Shown here in pieces: positions 1 through 7,950 of a DNA stretch of 23,845 bases. The notes below the pieces were generated by a model, which was not told where the DNA came from, made no database searches, and was given only the letters and a program-made list of their open reading frames with translations. The position numbers and the translations under genes are program-made. Source of the stretch: JBOGIG01 sp050742455 (GTDB lineage: Bacteria; Actinomycetota; Acidimicrobiia; Acidimicrobiales; JBOGIG01); contig JBOGIG010000014.1 in assembly GCA_050742455.1 (NCBI GenBank), forward strand, positions 1 to 23,845. Reading direction: 5' to 3'. Position 1 is the first letter of the stretch; each line of letters begins with the position of its first letter.

Positions 1-521
1 TTGCGCACTACTTCCCAAGCAGCCCGGCGGGCGGACGGGTCGAAACCGGTGGTGGGCTCGTCCAAGAACAACAGCTCGGGGTCCCCGATCAGCCCGAGGG
101 CCAGGTCCAAGCGGCGCTTCTGGCCCCCCGACAGGCTCTTGACTCGGCTGTTGGCCTTGGTTTCCAGCCCGACCAGGTCGATGGTGGCGTCCACCGGGCG
201 AGGGTGGGGGTAAAGCTCGGCGTGCATGCGCAGCATCTCGGCCACGCTCAGGTAGTCGTCCATGCCGCACTCCTGCAGAACGATCCCAGCCCGCCGGCGA
301 AGCTCGGCGCCCCCGTGGATGGGGTCCAGACCCAGTACCTGCACTTCGCCGGCATCCCGGGTTCGATAGCCCTCCAGGATTTCTACGGTGGTGGTCTTGC
401 CGGCCCCGTTGGGGCCGAGGACGGCGACGATCTCCCCGGTTTCCACCCGCAAGTCGATGCCCTTGACCGCCTCGAAGGCGCCATAGGACTTGCGCAATCC
501 CTCCACGACTATGGCCGCCAC
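1..521 (-). CDS. ABC transporter ATP-binding protein, 3' end cut by window edge
   Basis: This is the ATPase subunit of an ABC transporter, acting at the inner face of the membrane to drive a partner permease. The first 173 residues are visible; the C-terminus lies left of the window. The reverse strand shows Walker A GPNGAGKT (residues 36-43), signature LSGGQ (130-134), Walker B LLFLDEP (150-156) and the D-loop GFDPSAR. The ILEGYR stretch after Walker A and the GFDPSARR tail resemble the DrrA/CcmA-like exporters of drugs or lipids. The start is the GTG at 521, with a strong ribosome site GGAGGAGG a few bases upstream (about 526-533). It is transcribed divergently from the regulator at 687. 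A permease gene would be expected just outside the window. The substrate cannot be told from this sequence. The family call is secure. Confidence 0.95.
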   Translation of the reverse strand, partial: MAAIVVEGLRKSYGAFEAVKGIDLRVETGEIVAVLGPNGAGKTTTVEILEGYRTRDAGEVQVLGLDPIHGGAELRRRAGIVLQECGMDDYLSVAEMLRMHAELYPHPRPVDATIDLVGLETKANSRVKSLSGGQKRRLDLALGLIGDPELLFLDEPTTGFDPSARRAAWEVVR

Positions 522-686
522 TTCGCCTCCTCCGCCCGGCCATCGCTCGGTACCGGGAAAGAAATCGTAGTCGCCGGCCCCTCCGAAGACGTCACCGAGA
601 GCTGCTGAGAGCGTACCTACCCCTCACGTCCTAGACTTGGCCTGCTTCAGTCCCGACGTCGACGCACAAATGGAAACGAGTCGAGC

Positions 687-3600
687 GTGCTCGCGAAACT
701 CCAAAATGCGCAGGTCCCACGACCCCCGACGGGAAGCACCCTTATTGGGCGCGAGGAGGAAGTCGCCCAACTGACGGCGCTGGCCGGCCGCCAACGGGTT
801 GTCACCCTCACTGGTCCCGGGGGGGTGGGCAAGACCCGACTGGCGTTGGAGGTTGCCTCCCGCCTTACCGATTCCCATCCCGACGGGATATGGCTGGTCG
901 ACCTGGCTGGGCTGAGCGACGACGCGGCGTTGGTGCCCGAGGTGGCGCGGGTGGTGGGAATTGCCGAAGAGGCGGGCGTGGAGGTGGGGGCTACGTTGAT
1001 CGAGGCGCTTCGGTCCCGCTCGTTGGTAGTTGTCCTCGACAGTTGTGAGCGCCAAGTGCCGGCCGTTTCGCAGTTCCTTGAGGACGTGGTCCCCGCCTGT
1101 CCCGAGGTTGTCGTCATCGCTACCAGTCGCCATCGCCTTGGGGTCCCCGGGGGGTTGGACTGGAACCTTGCGCCGCTCCCGGTGCCCGAAGGGGAGATGT
1201 CGGGTTTGGCGGAAGCGGAGGAGTCCCCCGCCGTTCGCCTATTTGTCGATCGGGCCGCGACAGTGCATCGCCATTTCGTCCTCGACGAGGCCAATGCTCA
1301 CGCAGTATCGGAGGTTTGTCGGCGACTCGAAGGGTTGCCGTTGGCCATCGAGCTGGCCGCAAAACAGGCCCACACGCTAACCCCGCGCCAGATGCTCGAA
1401 CGGTTGGGCGACGGTCTTCGTCTGGCTGGGTCGGACGCTGATGCACGTCCCAGCCGTCACCGGACCCTGCGGGCGGTGCTGGACTGGAGCCTGGGCCTGC
1501 TGGACCCGACAGAGCGAGTCGTATTCACCCGGCTGGGAGCTTTCGCCGGCTCGATCAGCCCGGAGGGGGCCGAAGCGGTGTGCGGAGGCGAGGAAGTATC
1601 CGCCGAGGACGTGGTGGGCGTGGTGGCCCGTCTCATCGACAAGGGGCTGGTGTCGGCAGGCGAACGATCGGGACGGATGCAGTACTGGCTGCTATCCACG
1701 GTTCGGGCCTACGCGGCGGAACAGCTGACGGCCTCGGGCGAAGGCCAGACCCGGCTCCGCCACGCCCGGTGGTTCCTCAAGTGGCTGGAAGAGGGTCGAG
1801 ACTCCACCGAAACCGGTATGGGCCTATGGTTCGACCAGGTAGAGGCGGAGCAGGACAATATCCGGGCCGCCCTCGCCTGGGCCATGGCGACCTCTGATGG
1901 CGGCACCGATGAATTAACCCTTCGCTTGGTGGGCGTCCTTGGGCCTTTCTGGGGAGCGCGCGGCCACCTGAGTGAAGGGCGCCGCTGGACCGAGGCAGCA
2001 TTGACTTCGAGGTGCCCGGGGGAATCATCGGACCTGCGGGTTCGGGTGGGCGAAATCCTGGCCGGTTTGGCCCAGGCTCAAGGCGACCACCGTCAGGCCG
2101 GTGAGAGTCTAGGGGAGGGCCTGGCTCACTGGCGGAGCAGGAAGGACGAGGTCGGAGTGGCCCGATGTCTGGCCGGATTGGGCCTGTTGGCCCGATACCG
2201 CGGCGATCTGGCCGAGGCCGACCGGCTCCTGTCCGAGGCCCTCGGCTGCCTGGGCGGGGCCGAGGGTGCGGCTGATCTGGGGGCTTGCTTGGCCCAGATG
2301 GGCCAGCTGGCCGCAGTGCGGGGCCAGGAGGCCCGGGCGGCGGCACTGTACGAGGAAGCCCTGGCCAAGCTGAGTGTCGATGGGGATGCCATCGGGACGG
2401 CGGACGTCCTCAACCAGATGGGCAAGCTGTCCGTAGTGCGGGGAGAAGCGTCGATGGCCCGGTCCCGCTGCGAGGAGGCGTTGGCTATTCACCGGGAGAA
2501 CGGCCACTTGCCAGGCGTAGCCACCTCCCTGGAACTCCTCGGCGATGTGGCACGGATGACCGACGAGTTTGACCTATCGGCGACGCTCAACCGGGAGGCT
2601 CTGGCCATCGATCGTGGGCTCGGAGACCAACGAGGCATCGCCAAGTCCCTAGCCAGCCTGGCCCAGTTGGCCTATCAAACAGGCCGTCACGACCAGGCCG
2701 GCCGCCTCTACCAGGAAGTTTTGGAGTTGCGACGCCGACTGGGAGATCGTCGCGGGGAGGCCACCGCTCTGGTGGGGATGGCCAACGCCCTCCTTCTTGA
2801 TGAGAACAGACCGCCAGACCTCGAGCGGGCCCGATCCTTGTGCGAGGAGGCTCTCGCAATCCATCGTGACGTCGGCGACCGCCGTGGGGCGGCGTGGTGC
2901 CTGTTCTCCCTGGCGGAGATCTGTCGCGACCTTGAGGACTACCCTGCGGCCAAATTGGCCGCGGAGGAATCCTTGGAGATCCACCGCCAACTGGGCGACA
3001 GCGCCTTGACCACCCTGGCCCTGTGCAGTCTGGGCCACCTCGCCCACCGCCGGTCGGACTTCGAGACGGCCCGGGACCTGGCCGCCGACGCCACGCGCAT
3101 GGCGCTGGCCTTGGGCAAGTCACTCCAGATCGTGAGGTGCGTGGAACTGGTAGCCCGGGTGCATTGTGCCCTGGGCCAGGCCGAGCTCTCGGCCCGACTC
3201 TACGGCGCGGCTGAGGCTGGACGGCTATCACTGGGACTGGCGCCCCCCCGGCCCCCCGAACGGGCCATCCTCCAAGGTGATCTGGCGGCGCTGCGGTCGA
3301 GCTTGGGACTTGCGGCTACCAACGAAGCCATGCAAGCCGGGCGACACCTTTCCATACTGGAAGGAGCGGCCCTGGCCCTGAGCGACGAGCGATACCAATC
3401 CGTTGGGGCCAACGGCAAGGGGCCGAGGGAGGTATCGGGCCGGCCCACTTGGAGTTTGAGGTTGCTGGGTGGGGTGGCCCTTTACGCCCGTGGTGTGCCT
3501 GTTGAGGTGGGGGGCAAAATGCCCCCCAAGTTGTTCAAGGTGGTGGCCCTGCTCGGTCCCCTGCAAGTGGACGAGGCGGTGGAGCTGTTGTGGCCTGATG

Positions 3601-4151
3601 CCCCCCCGGGGATGGGGCGACGTCGCCTGCACAACGTCATTTCCCGGCTCAATGCCACCTGCGGCGCCGTTATCGTCCGCCAGGGCGAGAGTCTGGGGCT
3701 GAGCTCGGAGGTCGAGGTAGATGCCCGGAACTTCGAGCAACTAGCCAAGGCCGCCCTGGTAGGCGGCCGGGGTGGGCGCCCGCAGGCCGACGTTTGTCGT
3801 CAGGCATTGTCCTTGTACCACGGTGAGTTGCTGCCCTCCGACCGCTACGAGGACTGGACGGCCTGGCCCAGGGTGCGCCTGGCCGGCTTGCATCTCGAGC
3901 TTCTCGACGCCTTGGCCGTGGCGGCCGGCAACGCCGGTCGCCTCGACGAGGCGGTGGAATGGCTGGAGCAGGCCATCCAGGCCGAGCCCCTCGACGACGA
4001 CCGCTACCGCCGGGCCGCCCGCCTCATGGTGCAACAGGGTTGGCACAACCGGGCCCGATCCTTGGCCCTGCGGGCCCGCCGGATCAGTGAGGAGCTGGGA
4101 GTGCCCCTGTCGGGGGAGTTGGTCGATCTGCTTTCCGACGTCGCTCCATAA
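687..4151 (+). CDS. SARP/AfsR-like regulator: STAND ATPase, TPR array, C-terminal winged helix-BTAD
   Basis: A large (1154 aa) signal-transducing transcriptional activator. The N-terminal NB-ARC-like ATPase has a GREEEV entry motif (21-26), Walker A GPGGVGKT (43-50), Walker B VVVLDSCE (114-121; the usual form is LDNCE) and a GLPLAIELAA motif near 220. Repeated helical TPR units of about 40 residues, with recurring EEALAIHR motifs, fill roughly 400-900. A winged-helix DNA-binding domain begins near 922 and is followed by a BTAD domain to the end. In AfsR the DNA-binding part is N-terminal, so the order here is reversed, although similar orders occur in MalT-like and BTAD ATPases. The GTG at 687 is the first start after an in-frame stop at 606-608; its ribosome site is weak. 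The 11-bp repeats just downstream (4174-4201) are its likely operator. The ligand is unknown. Confidence 0.9.
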   Translation: MLAKLQNAQVPRPPTGSTLIGREEEVAQLTALAGRQRVVTLTGPGGVGKTRLALEVASRLTDSHPDGIWLVDLAGLSDDAALVPEVARVVGIAEEAGVEVGATLIEALRSRSLVVVLDSCERQVPAVSQFLEDVVPACPEVVVIATSRHRLGVPGGLDWNLAPLPVPEGEMSGLAEAEESPAVRLFVDRAATVHRHFVLDEANAHAVSEVCRRLEGLPLAIELAAKQAHTLTPRQMLERLGDGLRLAGSDADARPSRHRTLRAVLDWSLGLLDPTERVVFTRLGAFAGSISPEGAEAVCGGEEVSAEDVVGVVARLIDKGLVSAGERSGRMQYWLLSTVRAYAAEQLTASGEGQTRLRHARWFLKWLEEGRDSTETGMGLWFDQVEAEQDNIRAALAWAMATSDGGTDELTLRLVGVLGPFWGARGHLSEGRRWTEAALTSRCPGESSDLRVRVGEILAGLAQAQGDHRQAGESLGEGLAHWRSRKDEVGVARCLAGLGLLARYRGDLAEADRLLSEALGCLGGAEGAADLGACLAQMGQLAAVRGQEARAAALYEEALAKLSVDGDAIGTADVLNQMGKLSVVRGEASMARSRCEEALAIHRENGHLPGVATSLELLGDVARMTDEFDLSATLNREALAIDRGLGDQRGIAKSLASLAQLAYQTGRHDQAGRLYQEVLELRRRLGDRRGEATALVGMANALLLDENRPPDLERARSLCEEALAIHRDVGDRRGAAWCLFSLAEICRDLEDYPAAKLAAEESLEIHRQLGDSALTTLALCSLGHLAHRRSDFETARDLAADATRMALALGKSLQIVRCVELVARVHCALGQAELSARLYGAAEAGRLSLGLAPPRPPERAILQGDLAALRSSLGLAATNEAMQAGRHLSILEGAALALSDERYQSVGANGKGPREVSGRPTWSLRLLGGVALYARGVPVEVGGKMPPKLFKVVALLGPLQVDEAVELLWPDAPPGMGRRRLHNVISRLNATCGAVIVRQGESLGLSSEVEVDARNFEQLAKAALVGGRGGRPQADVCRQALSLYHGELLPSDRYEDWTAWPRVRLAGLHLELLDALAVAAGNAGRLDEAVEWLEQAIQAEPLDDDRYRRAARLMVQQGWHNRARSLALRARRISEELGVPLSGELVDLLSDVAP

Positions 4152-4173
4152 GGTCCCCGGCACCCTCGGCCGA

Positions 4174-4216
4174 GGTAGTCAACTGGTAGTGCGCTGGTAG
4201 TGGCACTCCGTAGGGT
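4174..4216 (+). promoter_or_regulatory. Candidate SARP-box promoter: three 11-bp-spaced direct repeats plus -10
   Basis: GGTAGT occurs at 4174-4179, 4185-4190 and 4196-4201, a perfect 11-bp period. The second and third copies share CTGGTAGTG. Exactly 8 bp after the heptamer ending at 4202 comes TAGGGT (4211-4216), which fits the actinobacterial TANNNT -10. SARP activators are known to bind heptamer direct repeats spaced by one DNA turn, placed 8 bp upstream of the -10 in place of a -35. Six bases after the -10 lies the GTG at 4223, so the transcript could be leaderless. The adjacent gene encodes a SARP-type DNA-binding domain. That this protein binds here is inference. Confidence 0.7.
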
Positions 4217-4219
4217 GCC
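4202..4219 (+). promoter_or_regulatory. Inverted repeat overlapping the -10 of the small-gene promoter
   Basis: GGCACTC (4202-4208), loop CGTA, GGGTGCC (4213-4219) can pair over seven positions, one of them a G-T wobble. It covers the -10 element and ends three bases before the GTG start at 4223. If transcription starts near 4222 the repeat is not in the RNA, so a DNA-level role (or chance) is likelier than an RNA hairpin. No T-tract follows, so it does not look like an intrinsic terminator. Confidence 0.35.
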
Positions 4220-4222
4220 TTC

Positions 4223-4396
4223 GTGCTCGTTGTCTATGTCCTGCGTCTGAACCCGGCCGAGTTGGAAGGCGGTCGTGTTGTGGGTCAGGTCGAGGACGTC
4301 GCATCGGGTGGCACGACCTACATCCACAGCTCCCAGGACCTGGTCCGGTTCCTGGCCACGGCGAGGGTGTCAGAGCAAGAAGGAGAAAGGCCATGA
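4223..4396 (+). CDS. Conserved-looking 57-residue small protein, coupled to the beta-helix gene
   Basis: A short gene starting with GTG at 4223 and ending with a TGA (4394-4396) that overlaps the ATG of the next gene as ATGA, so the two are probably translationally coupled. The product has a hydrophobic start (VLVVYVLRLNP), then GQVEDVASGG, then IHSSQDLVRFL. This pattern (V-x-RL ... G-x-V-E-x-V-x-SG ... F/I-x-x-x-x-D/E-L-x-x-FL) is one I recall from small proteins of unassigned function encoded near BTAD-type regulators in Actinobacteria and Chloroflexi; I cannot verify that here. It has no signal peptide, membrane segment or cysteines. It lies directly after the candidate SARP promoter and may begin a leaderless mRNA. 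Function unknown. Confidence 0.75.
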   Translation: MLVVYVLRLNPAELEGGRVVGQVEDVASGGTTYIHSSQDLVRFLATARVSEQEGERP

Positions 4397-6447
4397 ACGC
4401 CGATTCAGGTTCGAACCGAAACTGCCACGCTCGGAGGGGCGCCATTTCGCGAGCTTTGGCAGGCGGACTCGCCCTCCCCTCCCGTCTTAGGATACGGTCC
4501 GGAGGTTCCCGGCGCCCCTCCTTGGTGGGACGTGGCCTGTGCCCCACCGCGGCCGTCATAGCCCTGGTCGGAGCCACCCTAGGGCTGGGATCCCTAGTCC
4601 TGGCCGCTCCGGCCGGCGCCACCCCGACGACCCTGTACGTAGCAACCGGCGGCAGCAACAGCAACCCGTGCACTCAGTCCGCGCCCTGTCTCACCATCGG
4701 TCATGCCGCATCCGTGGCTAGCTCGGGCGACACCATTTCGGTCGGACCGGGCACCTTCGCTGGGGTCGTCCTGAATCAACAGGACCTCACAATCACGGGG
4801 GCGCCTAAGGGAATGACCGTCGTCTCGGCCACTTCGGGCGATACCATTGTGGTCAACGCCGGGGCCGTGACCTTGAGAAACCTCTCCATCGACAACAACC
4901 CTGATGCGACCAATTCGTACGGACATGGCGTCGAGATCGACTCGGGAAGTGTGGCCATCTCAAACAGCACTATCGCCGACAATGTGTCCGCCGGTGTGAT
5001 TGCGAGAGGAGGTGCGACGACGATCACTGGCAGCACTCTTTCCGGCAATATGGGCGCCGGGGTAGATGGTGAAGGTGGTTCGGTCACGATCATCGACAGC
5101 ACCGTATCGGGCAATCAAGCCCAAGGGATTTTCACCAATGGTGGCACACTCACCGTCACCGAGGACACCGTTCATAACAACGCCTCCTACGGGATCGCCG
5201 CATACCCTGCCGGGACGATTGATGACACCACCATCACGGATAACGATTACGGCATCATGACTTACCCCTCCGCGTCCTTGCATGTTGGCGGGACCATCGT
5301 GTCCAACAACCGTCATGGGGCTTGCACAGGCTCAAGCTTCGCCGATACCGGCTACAACCTGGCCGATGACGCCACCTGTTCGTTTACGGCCTCCTCCAGC
5401 ACGAAGAGCGTGGATCCGTACCTGGACGTTTTTAAGGACAACGGTGGACCTACCTTCACTCAGGCCCCGGGGACCGGCAGTCCGGCCATCGACCAGATAC
5501 CCTCCAGCAATTCCCTGTGCACCAGCCCGACGACCGACCAGCGCGGCGTGGCACGTCCCCAGCCCAGCGGGGGCAAGTGTGACATTGGGGCCGTGGAGGT
5601 AGCGGCGCAGTCCGCGCCGCCCGCCGGCACCGGCGGTGGAGGCGCACCGACAACGGGCCCGGCCAACGCTCCGCCTCCTTCTTATACCCCGGCAGGATCG
5701 CTGGGCGCACCGACCTCGACGTTCTATAACTCTGCCACCGGAACGAGCTTGCCCATCTCGGACCCGGCCAGTGGCATCAGCGCCACCCTGACCGTCCCCC
5801 CGGGTGCGTTTCCCAATGGGACCACCCTCAGCATCTACCTGGTCGCCAACCCTGGCCCGATCGAGGCGCAGACTGGGTCGGGCAATAGCTATGTCATATC
5901 CTTCGCGGTGTCGTGGCAGGCCCCTGACGGTTCATCGCCGATCGCCACCACCCCCCTCACCCTCACGATCGCCGACTCTTCCATCAAAGCAGGCGACTCT
6001 GTCGACGAGGAGACGTCGAGCGGGCTTGTGGGCATCGGGGCCACGGTCAGAGATGGCCAGGCCGTGATCACATTCAGCACCGACCCCACTTTTGTGGTCA
6101 CCCAACCCCAAGCCGCCACGCCACCACCTACCAAACCTCCGACCACGCCGCCCCCGACCTCACCACCGACTAATTCGTCGCCGATCGGATCGGTCTCGGG
6201 TCACGGCTACTGGCTGGTGGCCTCGGATGGCGGCATCTTCTCCTTCGGCGATGCCCCCTACTACGGCTCCGAAGGGGCTACTCACCTCAACCAGCCGATC
6301 GTGGGCATGGCCGCCACCCCTGACGGTCACGGCTACTGGCTGGTGGCCTCGGATGGCGGCATCTTCTCCTTCGGCGATGCCTCCTACGAGGGCTCCACCG
6401 GTGTCACCCACCTCAACCGGCCGGTAGTGGGCGTGGCCACGGGCTGA
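4393..6447 (+). CDS. Secreted right-handed beta-helix protein with C-terminal 42-residue repeats
   Basis: A 684-residue exported protein. An unusually long charged N-region (about 50 residues, arginine-rich) precedes a hydrophobic stretch and an AGA site near residue 76. Residues about 80-320 are a parallel beta-helix rich in SGNxAxGI-type turns (NSTIADNVSAGV, STVSGNQAQGI), the fold of pectate-lyase-like and NosD-like proteins. A choice-of-anchor Q-like segment follows (LADDATC ... GSPAID ... DQRGVARP ... CDIGAVE). Next come a beta-sandwich region (PASGISATLTVPPGAFPNGT), a Pro/Thr linker and nearly two copies of the repeat GYWLVASDGGIFSFGDA. No catalytic residues are evident, so it may be an adhesin, a surface-layer protein or a polysaccharide binder. 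A good ribosome site, AAGGAG, lies about 7 bases upstream. It is probably cotranscribed with the small gene at 4223. Confidence 0.9.
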   Translation: MNADSGSNRNCHARRGAISRALAGGLALPSRLRIRSGGSRRPSLVGRGLCPTAAVIALVGATLGLGSLVLAAPAGATPTTLYVATGGSNSNPCTQSAPCLTIGHAASVASSGDTISVGPGTFAGVVLNQQDLTITGAPKGMTVVSATSGDTIVVNAGAVTLRNLSIDNNPDATNSYGHGVEIDSGSVAISNSTIADNVSAGVIARGGATTITGSTLSGNMGAGVDGEGGSVTIIDSTVSGNQAQGIFTNGGTLTVTEDTVHNNASYGIAAYPAGTIDDTTITDNDYGIMTYPSASLHVGGTIVSNNRHGACTGSSFADTGYNLADDATCSFTASSSTKSVDPYLDVFKDNGGPTFTQAPGTGSPAIDQIPSSNSLCTSPTTDQRGVARPQPSGGKCDIGAVEVAAQSAPPAGTGGGGAPTTGPANAPPPSYTPAGSLGAPTSTFYNSATGTSLPISDPASGISATLTVPPGAFPNGTTLSIYLVANPGPIEAQTGSGNSYVISFAVSWQAPDGSSPIATTPLTLTIADSSIKAGDSVDEETSSGLVGIGATVRDGQAVITFSTDPTFVVTQPQAATPPPTKPPTTPPPTSPPTNSSPIGSVSGHGYWLVASDGGIFSFGDAPYYGSEGATHLNQPIVGMAATPDGHGYWLVASDGGIFSFGDASYEGSTGVTHLNRPVVGVATG
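6201..6440 (+). repeat. 126-bp tandem repeat encoding GYWLVASDGG modules
   Basis: A 126-bp unit (42 codons) starts at about 6201 and again at 6327, with long identical stretches at the DNA level around the GYWLVASDGG-coding part. It forms the C-terminal end of the beta-helix protein. The same 42-residue module makes up most of the protein at 9576-10898. The repeat keeps the reading frame. Confidence 0.9.
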
Positions 6448-6499
6448 TCTCGCCGCCTCTGACGTCGCCGCCGTCGGCCCGGCCGGGGTGTGGCACGGT

Positions 6500-7096
6500 A
6501 TGAGGGTGAGTGTGGCGGGGGTTCTTCTGGCGGCGGGGGGTGGGCAAAGGTTCAAGGGCCCGACCAACAAGCTGATGGCCCCCTTCGCCGGGCGGCCCCT
6601 GGTGGCCTGGGCCCTCGAATCGGTGTGCGCCGCCGACCTTGACGAGGTGGTGGTGGTGGCCGGAGCGGTGGACCTGGCCCACCTCATGCCGCCAGAGGTA
6701 ACCCTCATCGACAATGCCCTGTGGGCCCAGGGTCAGGCCACATCGCTGCGGGTGGCGTTGGAATGGTGCGCCCAGCAGGGCCACGATGCCGCCGTGGTGG
6801 GATTGGGCGACCAGCCAGGGGTCACGACGGCGGCCTGGTCCGCTCTGGCCCACCCCGAGCCCGAGCGGGCCGGCGCGAATGGACCGAGAACGAGCCTGAT
6901 CGTGGTGGCCACCTACGCGGGTCGGCGGGGGAATCCGGTGCGCCTCGACCGGGGCGCGTGGCCACTGGTGCATGGCTTTGGCGACGAGGGCGCCCGCCGC
7001 TTGATGCGAGAGCGACCGGAACTGGTGTCCGAACTAGCGTGTGAGGGCAATCCCAGGGACATCGACACCGTGGAGGACCTTCAAGCGTGGAACTGA
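6500..7096 (+). CDS. MocA-like molybdenum cofactor nucleotidyltransferase
   Basis: A 198-residue GT-A-fold NTP transferase of the MobA/MocA type, which adds CMP to molybdopterin to make the cytosine dinucleotide cofactor used by CO dehydrogenase and related hydroxylases in the cytoplasm. Visible motifs are LLAAGGGQRFKGPTNKL (the nucleotide-binding loop with its lysine, about 9-25), the metal site GLGDQPGVT, and the C-terminal GNPVRLDR, GDEGARRLM and DIDTVEDLQAW motifs typical of MocA. The ATG at 6500 is chosen over the in-frame GTG at 6488 because the usual N-terminus begins just before the loop; neither has a clear ribosome site. Its last 10 bases overlap coxG. Nicotine-blue-oxidoreductase-type homologues share this fold, so the exact substrate is inferred. 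Confidence 0.85.
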   Translation: MRVSVAGVLLAAGGGQRFKGPTNKLMAPFAGRPLVAWALESVCAADLDEVVVVAGAVDLAHLMPPEVTLIDNALWAQGQATSLRVALEWCAQQGHDAAVVGLGDQPGVTTAAWSALAHPEPERAGANGPRTSLIVVATYAGRRGNPVRLDRGAWPLVHGFGDEGARRLMRERPELVSELACEGNPRDIDTVEDLQAWN

Positions 7097-7950
7097 CCAA
7101 TCGATTCCGGGTGCCGGTACCGATCGACCGGGCCTGGTCGGTGCTGACCGATGTTGAGTTGATCGCGCCCTGCCTGCCGGGCGCCCAACTGACCGAGGTC
7201 GAGGGCGACGAATACCGGGGCATTGTCAAGATCAAGGTGGGACCGATCACGGCGCAGTACAAGGGTTCCGCACATTTTGAGGAAATGGACCAAGGGGCGC
7301 ACCGGGTGGTGCTGCGAGCCCAGGGTCGAGACACCCGGGGCGCGGGCAATGCAAACGCCACTGTGACCGCTGTCCTACGAGCCGACGGAGACAGCACCGA
7401 TGTAGAAGTTGTCACCGACCTGGCCGTTACGGGCAAGGTGGCCCAGTTCGGGCGGGGCATCCTGGCCGACGTGTCGGCCAAGCTGTTGGGCCAGTTCGTC
7501 GACTCCCTGGAGTCCACCGTGCTGACCGAGCCGACCACGGCCTCTGAGCCGACCGCGGCCCCTGCGCCGACCGCAGCCCCTGAGCCGACCGCAGCCCCGG
7601 AGCCGACCGCGGCCTCTGAGCCGACCGCAGCCTCTGAGCCGACCGCAGCCTCTGAGCCGACCGCAGGGCCGGAGGTGGCGCCGGGCGGGGCCCGGTCGGC
7701 GACAGGAGAGCCTTTCCCCTCAGGAGTATCCGACCATGGTGCGCTGAGCTCCAACGGCACCGGACCACGAGCATCGAAGGAGGAGCCGCGGCCCCGACCC
7801 AGTGTGCGATCCATCAACTCCGATCCGGTTGAACCGGTCGATCTTTTCGATGCGGCCGGGAGTTCCGTGGCCAAAAGAGCAGTTCCAGCGGTGGCCCTGG
7901 CCGTAGTCGTGTTCGGCGCCTTCTGGCTGTGGCGCAGGCGGTCAGCCTGA
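7087..7950 (+). CDS. coxG: CoxG-like SRPBCC protein with repeat linker and C-terminal membrane anchor
   Basis: A 287-residue protein. The first 150 residues or so form the SRPBCC/CoxG domain (VPIDRAWSVLTDVELIAPCLPGAQL, and GIVKIKVGPITAQYKG further on). CoxG is a known accessory protein of molybdenum CO dehydrogenase that links the enzyme to the membrane and its quinone pool. Next is a low-complexity linker of eight EPTAAS-like units, then a polar stretch, and a C-terminal hydrophobic helix (VPAVALAVVVFGAFWLW) ended by RRR. This suggests a tail anchor with the domain in the cytoplasm. The start is the GTG at 7087, with GGAGG 10 bases upstream inside the overlapping nucleotidyltransferase gene. 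No CO dehydrogenase L, M or S subunits are in view, so the partner may be another molybdenum hydroxylase or may be encoded elsewhere. Confidence 0.85.
   Translation: MELTNRFRVPVPIDRAWSVLTDVELIAPCLPGAQLTEVEGDEYRGIVKIKVGPITAQYKGSAHFEEMDQGAHRVVLRAQGRDTRGAGNANATVTAVLRADGDSTDVEVVTDLAVTGKVAQFGRGILADVSAKLLGQFVDSLESTVLTEPTTASEPTAAPAPTAAPEPTAAPEPTAASEPTAASEPTAASEPTAGPEVAPGGARSATGEPFPSGVSDHGALSSNGTGPRASKEEPRPRPSVRSINSDPVEPVDLFDAAGSSVAKRAVPAVALAVVVFGAFWLWRRRSA
7528..7671 (+). repeat. 18-bp tandem repeat, about 8 units, in coxG linker
   Basis: Units of GAGCCGACCGCAGCCTCT and close variants start every 18 bp from 7528 to 7654. They encode (E/A)PT(A/T)A(S/P). Neighbouring units are nearly identical, and any change in copy number keeps the frame, so linker length may differ between strains. 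Confidence 0.95.

Noticed and set aside
624..1294. Minus-strand frames opposite the start of the regulator gene
   Set aside because: They are shadows of the ATPase domain, whose Walker motifs are on the plus strand.
4202..4219. Hairpin considered as the terminator of the regulator gene
   Set aside because: No T-tract follows, and it overlaps the -10 of the next promoter. A DNA-level or chance inverted repeat is more likely.
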